64,000 nucleotides of DNA from Jiella flava (GTDB lineage Bacteria; Pseudomonadota; Alphaproteobacteria; Rhizobiales; Rhizobiaceae): NCBI RefSeq assembly GCF_017349315.1, contig NZ_JAFMPP010000008.1, positions 62,001 to 126,000 of the forward strand, read 5' to 3'. Positions 25,985 through 34,911 of the stretch are shown one piece after another. The notes below the pieces were generated by a model that did no database searches, was not told where the DNA came from, and worked only from the letters and a program-made list of their open reading frames with translations. The position numbers and the translations under genes are program-made. How positions within the stretch are numbered: the stretch's first letter is position 1; the number at the start of each line of letters is the position of its first letter.

Positions 25985-28666
25985 TTGCGCAAAATCTCAG
26001 AGCGATTGCGCGCCGTCAGGCTGCGCTGCGAACATCTGGCCGAACCGGCGGGGCTGAACCGCGCAGCGCCGCGTTTTGACTGGTCGCTTGAGGGCGTGGC
26101 CGAGCGGCAGAGCGGATGGCGACTGATCGTCGGTCAGGATCGGGACGCCGTCGCGGCAGGCGAGGGCGCTTTCTACGACGGCGGCCGACGCGAGGGCGAC
26201 GCCTGTGCGGCGCACTGGGATGGGCCGGCGCTGCCCTCGGATCGGGTGTTTTGGTGGAGCGTCGTCGTCTACGACGATCGCGGCGATCCGGCACCGCCCG
26301 CATCGCCCGCTCGGCTCTTCACCGGCCTGCCGCATGAGGAGTTTTGCGCCGCCTGGATCGCCCGCTATTTCGTTCTGCCGGCGGGGCGCGAGGTGCCGAG
26401 CGAAGACAGCTACGACAATCGGTTTCAGGCCCGACCGGCCGATTATCTGCGCCGCGAAATCACGCTGGCTCAAGCGCCGCTGCGGGCGACCGCCTATGTC
26501 ACTGCCCTTGGCCTTTACGAGTTGCGGATCAACGGCGCAAAAATCGGCGACGCGGTGATGGCTCCGGGCTGGACCGACTATCATCGGCGCATTGAGTATC
26601 AGAGTTTCGACGTCACCGATCGTTTGAGGGCGGGGGCCAACTGCATCGGCGCGATTCTCGGCGAAGGCTGGTATTCTGGCCGCGTCGGCCACAACCAGCG
26701 GCGCGCTGGCAATCATTATGGTGGCCGGCCGGCTTTCCTCTGCCAGATCCATCTCGAGTTCGCCGACGGCAGCCGGCGGATCGTCACCAGCGATGGCAAC
26801 TGGCTGACGGCACGCGGGCCGATCCTTTACAGCGATTTTCTCGTCGGCGAGGCTTATGACGCGCGGCGCGAGCGCGATGGCTGGGACAGGCCCGGTTATG
26901 ACACGGCCGATTGGCAGCCGGTCGAAGTGTTCGAGCCGGAACCGGCCGCCCCGCGGCTGGAGGCCGCCCGTATGCAGCCGGCACGCGAGGTGGCGCGGCT
27001 GCCGATGCATGAAATGCATCGGATCGACGATGAACTGATCTTTGACACCGGCCAGAACCTGGCGGGCTATGTCCGCCTGACAGTCGAGGCGGCAGCCGGC
27101 ACACGCTTCGTTCTGCGCCATGCCGAGCGTCTCGACGTCGACGGTCGGCTTTACACCGAGAATCTGCGCTATGCGGTGTCTGAGGACATCTATGTCGCGC
27201 GGGGCGGCGGGCGCGAGATGTTCTGCCCGCGCTTCACCTTTCATGGGTTTCAGTTCGTCGGTGTCAGGGTCGAGGGACAGGGCGAACTGGTCTCGATCAA
27301 GGCTTGTGCGATCCAGACCGACACGCCCTGGACGGGCGTCATCGAGACCGCCAACCCGATGCTCAATCGGCTGATCGCCAATATTGAATGGGGTCAGCGC
27401 AGCAACTTCCTGTCGGTGCCGACCGACTGCCCCCAGCGCGACGAGCGTTATGGCTGGAGCGCGGACGCGCAGATCTTCTGGCGCACGGCGGGCTTCAACG
27501 CCGATATCGCCGCCTTCCTGACCAAGTGGATGGAGGATTTGATCGACGGCCAGTCGCCGCAGGGCGCGTTTCCGGATGTCGCACCGACCAAGCCTCTCAA
27601 TCCCTACCGCCTGACCCCCCAGCCCGGTGCCCCGGCCTGGGGCGACGCGCCGATCATCCTCGCCTGGCACCACTGGCTGCGCTATGCCGACCGTGATCTC
27701 GTCGAACGGTGCTGGCCGCATCTTTGCGCCTGGATGGATTATATCGCCGCCAAAAATCCCGATGGGCTCCGGCTCAACCGGGTGCACAACAATTACGGTG
27801 ACTGGTTGAATGTCGACCAGAAGACCGATCCGGGCCTTGTCGCCACGGCCTACTGGATTCATCTCGCCGATCTGATGGCCCGGCTTGCCGATGTGCTCGG
27901 CCGCGACCGGGCGCGTTGGACGGCCCTCGGCGTGCGGCTTCGGGCGGCGTTCGAGGCGCGCTACGGCCCCGACGACGCGGGCCGGCTGACCAGCGACACC
28001 CAGACGGCCTGTCTGCTCGCTCTCGATTTCGACCTGTTGCGCGACGACGCGGCCCGACAGGCGGTGGCGGCCCGGCTCGACGCGCTGCTCGGTGAGGCCG
28101 GCCGGCATCTGCGCACCGGCTTCATCGGCGTGCGCCATCTCTGCCCGGTGGTCGCCGATTATCTGAGCCTCGAGCGTGCGGTCGATCTTCTTCTGTGCGA
28201 ATCCTATCCGTCCTGGGGTTTTTCGATCCGCCAGGGGGCAACGACGATGTGGGAGCGCTGGGACGGCTGGACGCCGGAGAAGGGCTTTCAAAGCCCGGCG
28301 ATGAATTCGTTCAACCACTATTCCTTCGGCGCGGTCGGCGAATGGATCTGGTCGCGCATCGCCGGCATCGACTGGTCGAAGGAGAGGCCGGGCTTCTCCC
28401 ATGTTCAGATGCGCCCGATCTTCGACCGGCGCATCGGCCGGGTTGCCGCCCGCTACGACGCCGCGCGTGGCCGGATTGAAAGCCGCTGGCGGATCGAGGG
28501 CGATCAGGTGACATGGCTGATCAGTCTGCCGCCGTCGACAACGGCCGAGGTCACGTTGCCGGAGGGGCTCGATGCGATTGAGCTCGACGGGCGCGCCGCC
28601 AATGCGGCGTTCCCCCTGGGACCGGGGCAACATGAGGTTCGCGGACGGTTAATGACGGCTGGGTGA
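25985..28666 (+). CDS. GH78 family alpha-L-rhamnosidase
   Basis: This 893-residue glycoside hydrolase should release terminal alpha-L-rhamnose from rhamnosides. N-terminal beta domains carry the FDWSLEG and DYLRREITLAQAPLRA stretches, followed by the family (alpha/alpha)6 barrel. The acidic cluster DCPQRDERYGWSADAQ (Asp486, Glu487, Asp494) and Glu757 in TTMWERWDGW match the catalytic residues known in GH78. No signal peptide is seen, so it is probably cytoplasmic and acts on imported oligosaccharides. The TTG at 25985 is the most likely start; no ATG fits before the first conserved block. It is convergent with rhaI. Confidence 0.93.
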   Translation: MRKISERLRAVRLRCEHLAEPAGLNRAAPRFDWSLEGVAERQSGWRLIVGQDRDAVAAGEGAFYDGGRREGDACAAHWDGPALPSDRVFWWSVVVYDDRGDPAPPASPARLFTGLPHEEFCAAWIARYFVLPAGREVPSEDSYDNRFQARPADYLRREITLAQAPLRATAYVTALGLYELRINGAKIGDAVMAPGWTDYHRRIEYQSFDVTDRLRAGANCIGAILGEGWYSGRVGHNQRRAGNHYGGRPAFLCQIHLEFADGSRRIVTSDGNWLTARGPILYSDFLVGEAYDARRERDGWDRPGYDTADWQPVEVFEPEPAAPRLEAARMQPAREVARLPMHEMHRIDDELIFDTGQNLAGYVRLTVEAAAGTRFVLRHAERLDVDGRLYTENLRYAVSEDIYVARGGGREMFCPRFTFHGFQFVGVRVEGQGELVSIKACAIQTDTPWTGVIETANPMLNRLIANIEWGQRSNFLSVPTDCPQRDERYGWSADAQIFWRTAGFNADIAAFLTKWMEDLIDGQSPQGAFPDVAPTKPLNPYRLTPQPGAPAWGDAPIILAWHHWLRYADRDLVERCWPHLCAWMDYIAAKNPDGLRLNRVHNNYGDWLNVDQKTDPGLVATAYWIHLADLMARLADVLGRDRARWTALGVRLRAAFEARYGPDDAGRLTSDTQTACLLALDFDLLRDDAARQAVAARLDALLGEAGRHLRTGFIGVRHLCPVVADYLSLERAVDLLLCESYPSWGFSIRQGATTMWERWDGWTPEKGFQSPAMNSFNHYSFGAVGEWIWSRIAGIDWSKERPGFSHVQMRPIFDRRIGRVAARYDAARGRIESRWRIEGDQVTWLISLPPSTTAEVTLPEGLDAIELDGRAANAAFPLGPGQHEVRGRLMTAG

Positions 28667-28674
28667 TCCGCCGA

Positions 28675-28688
28675 CGGGGATGACCCCG
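28675..28688. terminator. Weak hairpin after the rhamnosidase gene
   Basis: CGGGG-ATGA-CCCCG followed by CTTTAAAG lies 9 bp after the stop. A wider inverted pair, GCTGGGTGAT (from 28658) and ATCACCCAGC (28757-28766), encloses it. No clear U-run is present, so the terminator role is tentative. Confidence 0.35.
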
Positions 28689-28790
28689 CTTTAAAGCCGG
28701 ACGCTGGCGCGCGCAGATGCCTTGCGGCCAAGCGCTACGTTTGAGCCGACCAAGCCATCACCCAGCCTGCCATCCGGCTGCCCCTGTTGC

Positions 28791-30083
28791 TCAGACGATG
28801 CCGCCGCCGAGGCTTGTCGATTGCGGCCGTTCGGCGGCGACCTTGGCGCGGTAGCCGGCCGCCCGGTAACACGGGACCGGCGCGATGGCGCCGCCGGCGT
28901 CGAGCCGGGCCTTGGCGAGAATCGGCTCGACATCGGTGCGAAACGCCTGCTTCAGCGTTTCGCTCGCCATCAGTGCGTCGTTGTCGTCCTGAAAAGCGGC
29001 AAGCGCCACGCGGTCGACGATCAGCGCCTGAGCATAGGCGCGCTGGACCTCCATGGCGCTGGTCATCAGGCTTTCGATCGGATCGGTGACATTGTGTGAC
29101 TGATCCAGCATATGCGCTGGATCGAAACCCTTGGCGCCGCGTGTCTCCGCGTCGACCAACTCGTTGAAAACCAGGAACAGTCGGTAGGGATCGATCGCGC
29201 CGGTATCGAGGTCGTCGTCGCCATATCGGGAATCGTTGAAATGGAAGCCGCCAAGCTTGCCGAACTGGACGAGCCGGGCGACGATCATCTCGATATTGAC
29301 GGTCGGCGCGTGATGGCCGAGATCGACAAGGCAGAAGGCCTTGGGGCCGAGTTCCTGAGCGATCAGATAGTTCGTGCCCCAGTCCTGGACGACGGTCGAA
29401 TAGAAGGCCGGCTCGAAGATCTTGTGCTCGGTAAACACCCGCCAATCGTCGGGCAGGTCAGCATAGATTGCCCGCATCGATTCCAAATAGCGCTCGAAAC
29501 TGCGCGTAAAGTGGCTCTGGCCGGGGAAATTCGAGCCATCGCCGACCCACACCGTCAGCGCCGTTGAGCCAAGCGCCTTGCCGATCGCGATGCATTCGAG
29601 ATTGTGTTCGATCGCCTGGTTGCGGGTGGCGGAATCGCTGTGGGAGAGTGAGCCGAACTTGTAGGAGTGCGACTGACCCGGCTGATCCTGGAAGGTGTTG
29701 GAGTTCATCGCGTCGAAGCGCAGGCCGAGAGTTGACGCAGTGTCGGTGAGTTCGCCAAGATCATCGACCTTGTCCCAGGGAATGTGCAGCGAGACGCTAG
29801 GGGTCGCCCGGGTCAGCGCCTGGATGACGGCGCAGTCGTTCAGCTTGTCGAAAATGTGCCGGGGCTCGCCGGGTCCGGGAAAGCGCGCGAAACGCGTGCC
29901 GCCGGTGCCCACCCCCCATGAGGGGATCGCGACGCCGTAAGCGGCGACCTTTTGCCTGATCGCCTCGATATCGACGCCGCGGCGGGCAAGCCGCTCGCCG
30001 AGCGCTGCATAGTCGGCATCGAGCGCCGGACGACGCTTGGCGTTGTCGGCTTCGATCACGGTCGCGGCGATCCGCTCACCCAT
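28791..30083 (-). CDS. rhaI: L-rhamnose isomerase
   Basis: This 430-residue TIM-barrel enzyme converts L-rhamnose to L-rhamnulose. The length and sequence fit the Pseudomonas/Rhizobium type (RhaI) rather than the E. coli RhaA type. Metal-site features are FTEHKIFEPAFYSTVVQDWG, CLVDLGHHAPTVN and GGFHFNDSRYGDDDLD. It is the second gene of a two-gene minus-strand operon with rhaD, 105 bp downstream. The ATG at 30083 gives the full-length protein. Confidence 0.95.
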   Translation of the reverse strand: MGERIAATVIEADNAKRRPALDADYAALGERLARRGVDIEAIRQKVAAYGVAIPSWGVGTGGTRFARFPGPGEPRHIFDKLNDCAVIQALTRATPSVSLHIPWDKVDDLGELTDTASTLGLRFDAMNSNTFQDQPGQSHSYKFGSLSHSDSATRNQAIEHNLECIAIGKALGSTALTVWVGDGSNFPGQSHFTRSFERYLESMRAIYADLPDDWRVFTEHKIFEPAFYSTVVQDWGTNYLIAQELGPKAFCLVDLGHHAPTVNIEMIVARLVQFGKLGGFHFNDSRYGDDDLDTGAIDPYRLFLVFNELVDAETRGAKGFDPAHMLDQSHNVTDPIESLMTSAMEVQRAYAQALIVDRVALAAFQDDNDALMASETLKQAFRTDVEPILAKARLDAGGAIAPVPCYRAAGYRAKVAAERPQSTSLGGGIV

Positions 30084-30188
30084 GGCTGTCCTCCTCAGCA
30101 GATGCAGGCATTTGGGCGGGTGGTCCCGCTCTCTGTTTCAGGTCTCAGCAACGGGCCGAACACGGGGGTCGATGGTCGGCCCGCTCAT

Positions 30189-32288
30189 TCAGCGGGTGAA
30201 GGCCTGGGCGTTGCCGGCGTCGACATTGACGATGTTGCCGGTCGATTTCGCCGACATGTCGGAAACGAAGAAATACACCGCTTCAGCGACGTCGTCGGGC
30301 AAGACCGACAGTTTCAGCAGCGAGCGCTTGCGATAATGCTCCTCCAACTCGTCGGGAGCCATATTGTAGGCGGCGGCCCGCTGGGCGCGCCACTCGCCGG
30401 TCCAGATCTTGGAGCCGTGCAGAACCGCATCGGGATTGACGGTGTTGACCCGGATGCCGAATTCGGCGCCCTCCAGCGCCAGGCAGCGGGCGAGATGGAT
30501 CTCGGCGGCCTTGGCCGTGCAATAAGCCGAAGCGTTGGGCGAGGCGGCAAGGCCGTTCTTGGATGCGATGAAGACGATCGCACCGCCGCTCGCCTGCTGC
30601 TTCATCAGCCGGAAAGCCTCGCGCGTGACGAGAAAATAGCCGGTGGCGAGGATGCCGATATTGCGGTTCCACAGCGACAGCTCGGTCTCATCGATCGGAG
30701 CGGAGGACGAGATGCCGGCATTCGAGACCAGAATGTCGAGGCCGCCAAATTCCACCGCCGCATCGGCGAAGGCCGCCGTCACGGCGTCTTCCAACGTCAC
30801 GTCCAGCGCCAGCGCGCGCACAACATCCTTGCCGAAGCTTGCCGATAGCTCGGCCTTGGCGGCCTCCAGCGTCTCGCGGTCGATGTCGGCGAGGACGACG
30901 CAGGCGCCGTCGCTCGCTAGCCGCCGGGCGGTCGCCTTGCCGATGCCGCCGGCGCCGCCGGTGACGAGCGCCACCCGACCCGCAAGCGGCTTGGGCTTCG
31001 GCATGCGCTGGAGCTTGGCCTCTTCGAGCAGCCAGTATTCGATGTCAAAGGCTTCCTGCTCGGGCAGGCCGCGATAGGCCGACACCGACGAGGCACCGCG
31101 CATCACATTGATGGCGTTGACGTAGAATTCTGCCGAGATGCGCGCGGTCGCCTTGTCGCGGGCAAAGGTGATCATGCCGACGCCGGGGACGAGATAGACG
31201 ACCGCGTTCGGATCGCGCAGCGCCGGACTGTCGGCATGCTTGCAGCGCTCGTAATAGGCCTCGTAGTCGTCGCGATAGCGCGCCAGCGCATCGCCGAGTC
31301 CGGCGATGGTTTTCTCCAGATCGGGCTGTTGCGGGTCGAAATCGACGATGAGCGGCCGGATCTTGGTGCGCAGGAAGTGATCGGGGCAGCTGGTGCCCAT
31401 CGGCGCCAGGTGTGTGAGTGCATTCGAATTGACAAACTGCAGCACCGCCTCGCTGTCGTCGAAATGCCCGACCTTGCGCTCATCGACACCGATCATGCCG
31501 CGAATGACCGGCATCAGGCGGGCGGCGACGGCACGGCGCTCGGCCGCCGGCAGGGCGCGGAGTTTTTCGCCGCCGAACACCGTACCCTCGACGCTCTCCT
31601 CGAACCAGGCAATGGCGCGGTTGATGATTTCGATCGTCGTCTCGTAGCAGGCCTCGGCGGTGTCGCCCCAAGTGAACAGGCCGTGACTTTCAAGAATGAC
31701 GCCGTCGGCGTCCGGGTTCTTCTCGCAGAACTCGGCGAGCCACAGGCCGAGTTCGTAGCCGGGACGTTTCCACGGCAGCCAGCCGATGCGCGGGCCGAAG
31801 ATCTTGTTGGTCAGCGCCTCGGAATCGGCCGACGCGGCGATCGCGATGATCGCGTCGGGATGCATATGGTCGACATGGGGCTTCGGCACATAGGCGTGCA
31901 GCGGCGTATCGATCGAGGCGGCGCGGGCGTTGAGGTTGAAGGTGCAGTGCGGCAGGTAGCCGACCATCTCGTCTTCACGCTCGACGCCGCGATAGAGCCC
32001 CTTCAGCGCCCTGAGCTTCTCCATGTAGAGGGTGGCGAAGCCGTCCATCTTGATGGTGCCGACGTCGCCGCCCGATCCCTTCACCCACAACACCTCGACC
32101 GTCTCGCCGGTCAACGGATCGGGCTGCATCACCTTGGCCGAGGTGTTGCCGCCGCCGTAATTGGTGATGCGCTTGTCGGAGCCGAGCAGATTGGAGCGGT
32201 AGAGCAGCTTTTCCGGCTCGGTCATCGCCGCCGCCTGGCCGGCGTCCCACAGATTGGCGAGGCGCGACGGGGTGGGCTGGTCGAGCAT
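30189..32288 (-). CDS. rhaD: Bifunctional rhamnulose-1-phosphate aldolase/lactaldehyde dehydrogenase
   Basis: This 699-residue protein combines a class II aldolase domain (about residues 1-430, with YGGGNTSAKVM, zinc-binding HVDHMHPDA and VILESHGLFTWG) and a short-chain dehydrogenase domain (about 435-699, with GRVALVTGGAGGIGKATA and the catalytic Tyr-X3-Lys in AYCTAKAAE). It splits rhamnulose-1-phosphate into dihydroxyacetone phosphate and lactaldehyde, then oxidises the latter. I chose the ATG at 32288 because AAGGA lies upstream and the family begins there. It is divergent from rhaR across an operator region. Confidence 0.95.
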   Translation of the reverse strand: MLDQPTPSRLANLWDAGQAAAMTEPEKLLYRSNLLGSDKRITNYGGGNTSAKVMQPDPLTGETVEVLWVKGSGGDVGTIKMDGFATLYMEKLRALKGLYRGVEREDEMVGYLPHCTFNLNARAASIDTPLHAYVPKPHVDHMHPDAIIAIAASADSEALTNKIFGPRIGWLPWKRPGYELGLWLAEFCEKNPDADGVILESHGLFTWGDTAEACYETTIEIINRAIAWFEESVEGTVFGGEKLRALPAAERRAVAARLMPVIRGMIGVDERKVGHFDDSEAVLQFVNSNALTHLAPMGTSCPDHFLRTKIRPLIVDFDPQQPDLEKTIAGLGDALARYRDDYEAYYERCKHADSPALRDPNAVVYLVPGVGMITFARDKATARISAEFYVNAINVMRGASSVSAYRGLPEQEAFDIEYWLLEEAKLQRMPKPKPLAGRVALVTGGAGGIGKATARRLASDGACVVLADIDRETLEAAKAELSASFGKDVVRALALDVTLEDAVTAAFADAAVEFGGLDILVSNAGISSSAPIDETELSLWNRNIGILATGYFLVTREAFRLMKQQASGGAIVFIASKNGLAASPNASAYCTAKAAEIHLARCLALEGAEFGIRVNTVNPDAVLHGSKIWTGEWRAQRAAAYNMAPDELEEHYRKRSLLKLSVLPDDVAEAVYFFVSDMSAKSTGNIVNVDAGNAQAFTR

Positions 32289-32383
32289 GATGAATCCTTC
32301 CGGGCGATGTCGTGACGGGGGAGCGCAGGCCGCGTCATGAGGCCCTGCGTCGCGCGTGCATTTTCGCCGCTTCGCGATCGATG

Positions 32384-32452
32384 TCAATCATAAACAATCA
32401 TAATCAATCACATTAAGTTGCCTTATGAAAGTTTATGAATGAACTTGATTGA
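32384..32452. promoter_or_regulatory. Probable RhaR operator: three 10-bp-phased repeats plus an inverted copy
   Basis: In the 211-bp divergent region between rhaD and rhaR the unit WCAATCA recurs at 32384, 32394 and 32404, exactly 10 bp apart and so on one face of the helix. An inverted copy TTGATTGA is at 32445-32452. DeoR-family repressors often bind direct repeats of about this size. The site would control both operons. Confidence 0.6.
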
Positions 32453-32499
32453 CGCCATTCATTTTTGATGGAAGGTTCGCGGCTCAATCGGAGGTGTGA

Positions 32500-33303
32500 A
32501 TGCACGAAAAAGAGCGCCATCGCATCATTCTGTCTGCCGTTCAGGACAAGCCGGTCGTCACGGTCGCCGCACTCGTCGATCTGACCGGCAGCTCGGAAGC
32601 GACGATCCGGCGCGACATCGCGGCGCTGCATGTCCAGAAGCGGCTGCGGCGGGTGCGCGGCGGGGCGGAATCCTTGAACCCGCCGCAGTTTCCGGGGCTT
32701 GCCGGCCGGCCCTTCAGCGTCAATGAAACGATCAACATCGCCAGGAAGCGGGCGATCGCCAAGCGCGCCGTTGAGATGTGCGAGGACGGCCAGCCGATCA
32801 TCATCAACGGCGGTACAACGACCTTTCAGATGGTGCATTTCCTTGCCAATCGCCGGCTGCAGGTGTTTACCAACTCATTTCCGATCGCCGAGCATCTGCT
32901 GAAGCACTCGAAGAATTCGGTGATGCTGCCGGGCGGCACGATCTATCGCGAGCAAAACATCGTGCTCAGTCCCTTCGACAACGACGTGACGCGCAATTTC
33001 TATGCGCGGCAGATGTTCATGGGGGCGCAGGGGCTCGGGCCGCTCGGGCTGATGGAGGCCGATCCGTTGTTGATCCAGGCCGAGCAGAAACTCATCGACC
33101 AGGCCGATGAGCTGATCGTGCTTGCCGATTCGTCGAAATTCGAGCGCCGCTCCAGCCTGATTTTATGCCGGCTCGACCGGATCGGCACGGTGATCACCGA
33201 CAGCGACTTGGCCGACAGGCATGCCACGATGCTTGAAGCGGCTGGGATAAGGCTTGTCGTTGCACCGATCGAAAACCGGGAGACGGCCATATCGACCGCT
33301 TGA
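32500..33303 (+). CDS. rhaR: DeoR family transcriptional repressor of rhamnose genes
   Basis: This 267-residue regulator has the N-terminal DeoR winged helix (VVTVAALVDLTGSSEATIRRDI) and the C-terminal DeoRC sugar-phosphate-sensing domain (IIINGGTTTFQMVHFL, VLADSSKFERRSSLILCRL). It sits at the position of rhaR in the rhizobial rhamnose locus, divergent from rhaD-rhaI and upstream of rhaK. The inducer is probably a rhamnose catabolite. The ATG at 32500 follows CGGAGGTG. Confidence 0.9.
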   Translation: MHEKERHRIILSAVQDKPVVTVAALVDLTGSSEATIRRDIAALHVQKRLRRVRGGAESLNPPQFPGLAGRPFSVNETINIARKRAIAKRAVEMCEDGQPIIINGGTTTFQMVHFLANRRLQVFTNSFPIAEHLLKHSKNSVMLPGGTIYREQNIVLSPFDNDVTRNFYARQMFMGAQGLGPLGLMEADPLLIQAEQKLIDQADELIVLADSSKFERRSSLILCRLDRIGTVITDSDLADRHATMLEAAGIRLVVAPIENRETAISTA

Positions 33304-33338
33304 GGAGGCGGTCCAGATGTCGGGCAGGGAGGAATTCG

Positions 33339-33479
33339 ATGCAGCGTCTGATTCTGAAGCGACAGCTGGTCGCGACCGGTGTTTTTGCGGCGATGACCGT
33401 CGCCGCGCGGGCCGCCGGTCGAGCCAAGATGGCGCTGGTCGCTAAGAGGCGACGAACTGCCGTCTTTCCCATGGAGTGA
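33339..33479 (+). pseudogene. 46-codon remnant resembling the start of the rhamnose ABC binding protein (rhaS)
   Basis: A short reading frame of 46 codons with a perfect GGGAGG site 7 bp before its ATG lies between rhaR and rhaK. Its first 25 residues form a Sec signal peptide (MQRLILKRQLVATGVFAAMT then VAARA), and it goes on with GRAKMALVAK, like the first strand of sugar ABC binding proteins (KIALVVKS-type). It then turns into unrelated basic residues and stops 4 bp before rhaK. In rhizobia the genes rhaSTPQU occupy this spot. I read it as a deletion scar; a genuine small secreted peptide is the alternative. Confidence 0.5.
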
Positions 33480-33483
33480 GGCG

Positions 33484-34896
33484 ATGACGTTCGAGCGCGT
33501 GGCCGTCATCGACATCGGCAAGACCAATGCCAAGGTGGCGCTGGTTGATCGGACATCGCTTTCGGAGGTCGCCGTCCGAAAGATCCCGAATGGCGTGGTC
33601 GAAGCGCCGCCTTATCCGCATGTCGCCGTCGAGCGGCTGTGGGCCTTCATCCTCGATAGCCTGTCGGCGCTACAGGCCGAGTGTGGCGTTGACGCGATCG
33701 CGGTGACGACCCATGGCGCCTGCGCAGCGCTGCTTCGGGCGGATGGCGAATTAGCGCTCCCGATCCTCGATTACGAGCATGCCGGACCGGAGAGCCGGGC
33801 CGCCGACTATGACGCGCTTCGCCCGGATTTTGCCGAGACCGGCTCGCCGCGTCTGCCGGCCGGCCTCAATCTTGGCGCACAGCTTTATTGGCAGCAACAA
33901 CGCTTTCCGGATCGCTTTGGCGCGGCGCGGGAGATGCTCACCTATCCGCAATATTGGGCCTATCGCCTCACCGGTGTCGCGGCCGCGGAGGTGACCTCGC
34001 TCGGCTGCCACACGGATCTCTGGGAGCCGGGCCGGAACCGCTATTCAAGCCTCGTCGATCGGCTGGGTTGGCGCCGCCTGATGCCGCCGCTGCGTCATGC
34101 GCGCGATGTGCTCGGGCCGATCCGGCCTGAGATTGCGACCGCGACCGGCCTGAAGGCAAACTGCCCGGTCGTCGGTGGCATTCATGATTCCAACGCATCG
34201 CTCTTGCCGCATCTCATGTGTGAGGCGCGCCCCTTCGCCGTGGTCTCCACCGGCACCTGGGTGATCGCCATGGCGGTCGGGGGAGACGACGTCACGCTCG
34301 ATCCGCGCCGCGATACGCTGGTGAATGTCGATGCTGACGGCCAGCCAGTGCGCTCGGCCCGCTTCATGGGAGGGCGCGACCATGCGCGGGCCATTGGCGC
34401 GGCCGAGGCACGTTACGGGCTGGACGATCTTGCCGCTGTCGTGGAGCGCGAAATCATGCTCCTGCCGGCGATCGAAGGCGGGATCGGACCGTTCGCCGGA
34501 CGGAGCGGCGGCTGGACGGTGCCGCCTGAAACCCTGTCGGCGGCTGAGCGGGCAGCGGCGGCGGCACTGTATTTGGCGTCCATGACGGTGACCTGTCTCG
34601 ACATGATCGGTGCAGGTGGGACAATCGTCGTCGAGGGCTCGTTCACCGGCGATCCGATCCTGCTGGCGCTGATTGCGGCATTGAGCGGACGAAAGGTAAA
34701 AGGCGCCGAAGCGCAGACGACGGGCACGAGCATCGGCGCGGCCATGCTGGTCGCTGCCGGTCCCAAGGTATCGGCCGTCGAGGCCCGCGGTCCGGAGGCG
34801 CTGGGCGCGCTGCTGCCGGCGGTCCGGGCTTATGGGCAACACTGGGAGACGGCGGTCACGCGGGACATGGGCGCGCTCTACTCGGTCGGCGCCTGA
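33484..34896 (+). CDS. rhaK: Rhamnulokinase-type FGGY kinase
   Basis: This 470-residue FGGY family sugar kinase would phosphorylate L-rhamnulose to rhamnulose-1-phosphate. The phosphate-1 motif is AVIDIGKTNAKVALVD at the N-terminus, VGGIHDSNASLLPH is the central family stretch, and the adenosine motif lies near GGTIVVEGSFTGDPI. RhaK of R. leguminosarum is also implicated in rhamnose transport, but that role depends on the ABC system that is missing here. GGAGTGAGGCG precedes the ATG at 33484. No gene follows on this strand before rluD, which is convergent. Confidence 0.9.
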   Translation: MTFERVAVIDIGKTNAKVALVDRTSLSEVAVRKIPNGVVEAPPYPHVAVERLWAFILDSLSALQAECGVDAIAVTTHGACAALLRADGELALPILDYEHAGPESRAADYDALRPDFAETGSPRLPAGLNLGAQLYWQQQRFPDRFGAAREMLTYPQYWAYRLTGVAAAEVTSLGCHTDLWEPGRNRYSSLVDRLGWRRLMPPLRHARDVLGPIRPEIATATGLKANCPVVGGIHDSNASLLPHLMCEARPFAVVSTGTWVIAMAVGGDDVTLDPRRDTLVNVDADGQPVRSARFMGGRDHARAIGAAEARYGLDDLAAVVEREIMLLPAIEGGIGPFAGRSGGWTVPPETLSAAERAAAAALYLASMTVTCLDMIGAGGTIVVEGSFTGDPILLALIAALSGRKVKGAEAQTTGTSIGAAMLVAAGPKVSAVEARGPEALGALLPAVRAYGQHWETAVTRDMGALYSVGA

Positions 34897-34911
34897 GAGA
34901 ACCGTGGGGGT

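Noticed and set aside
33339-33479. Reading the 46-codon frame as a normal small gene
   Set aside because: It starts like a binding protein but breaks into unrelated residues and lies at the expected rhaS position, so a remnant is more likely; kept as pseudogene with moderate confidence.
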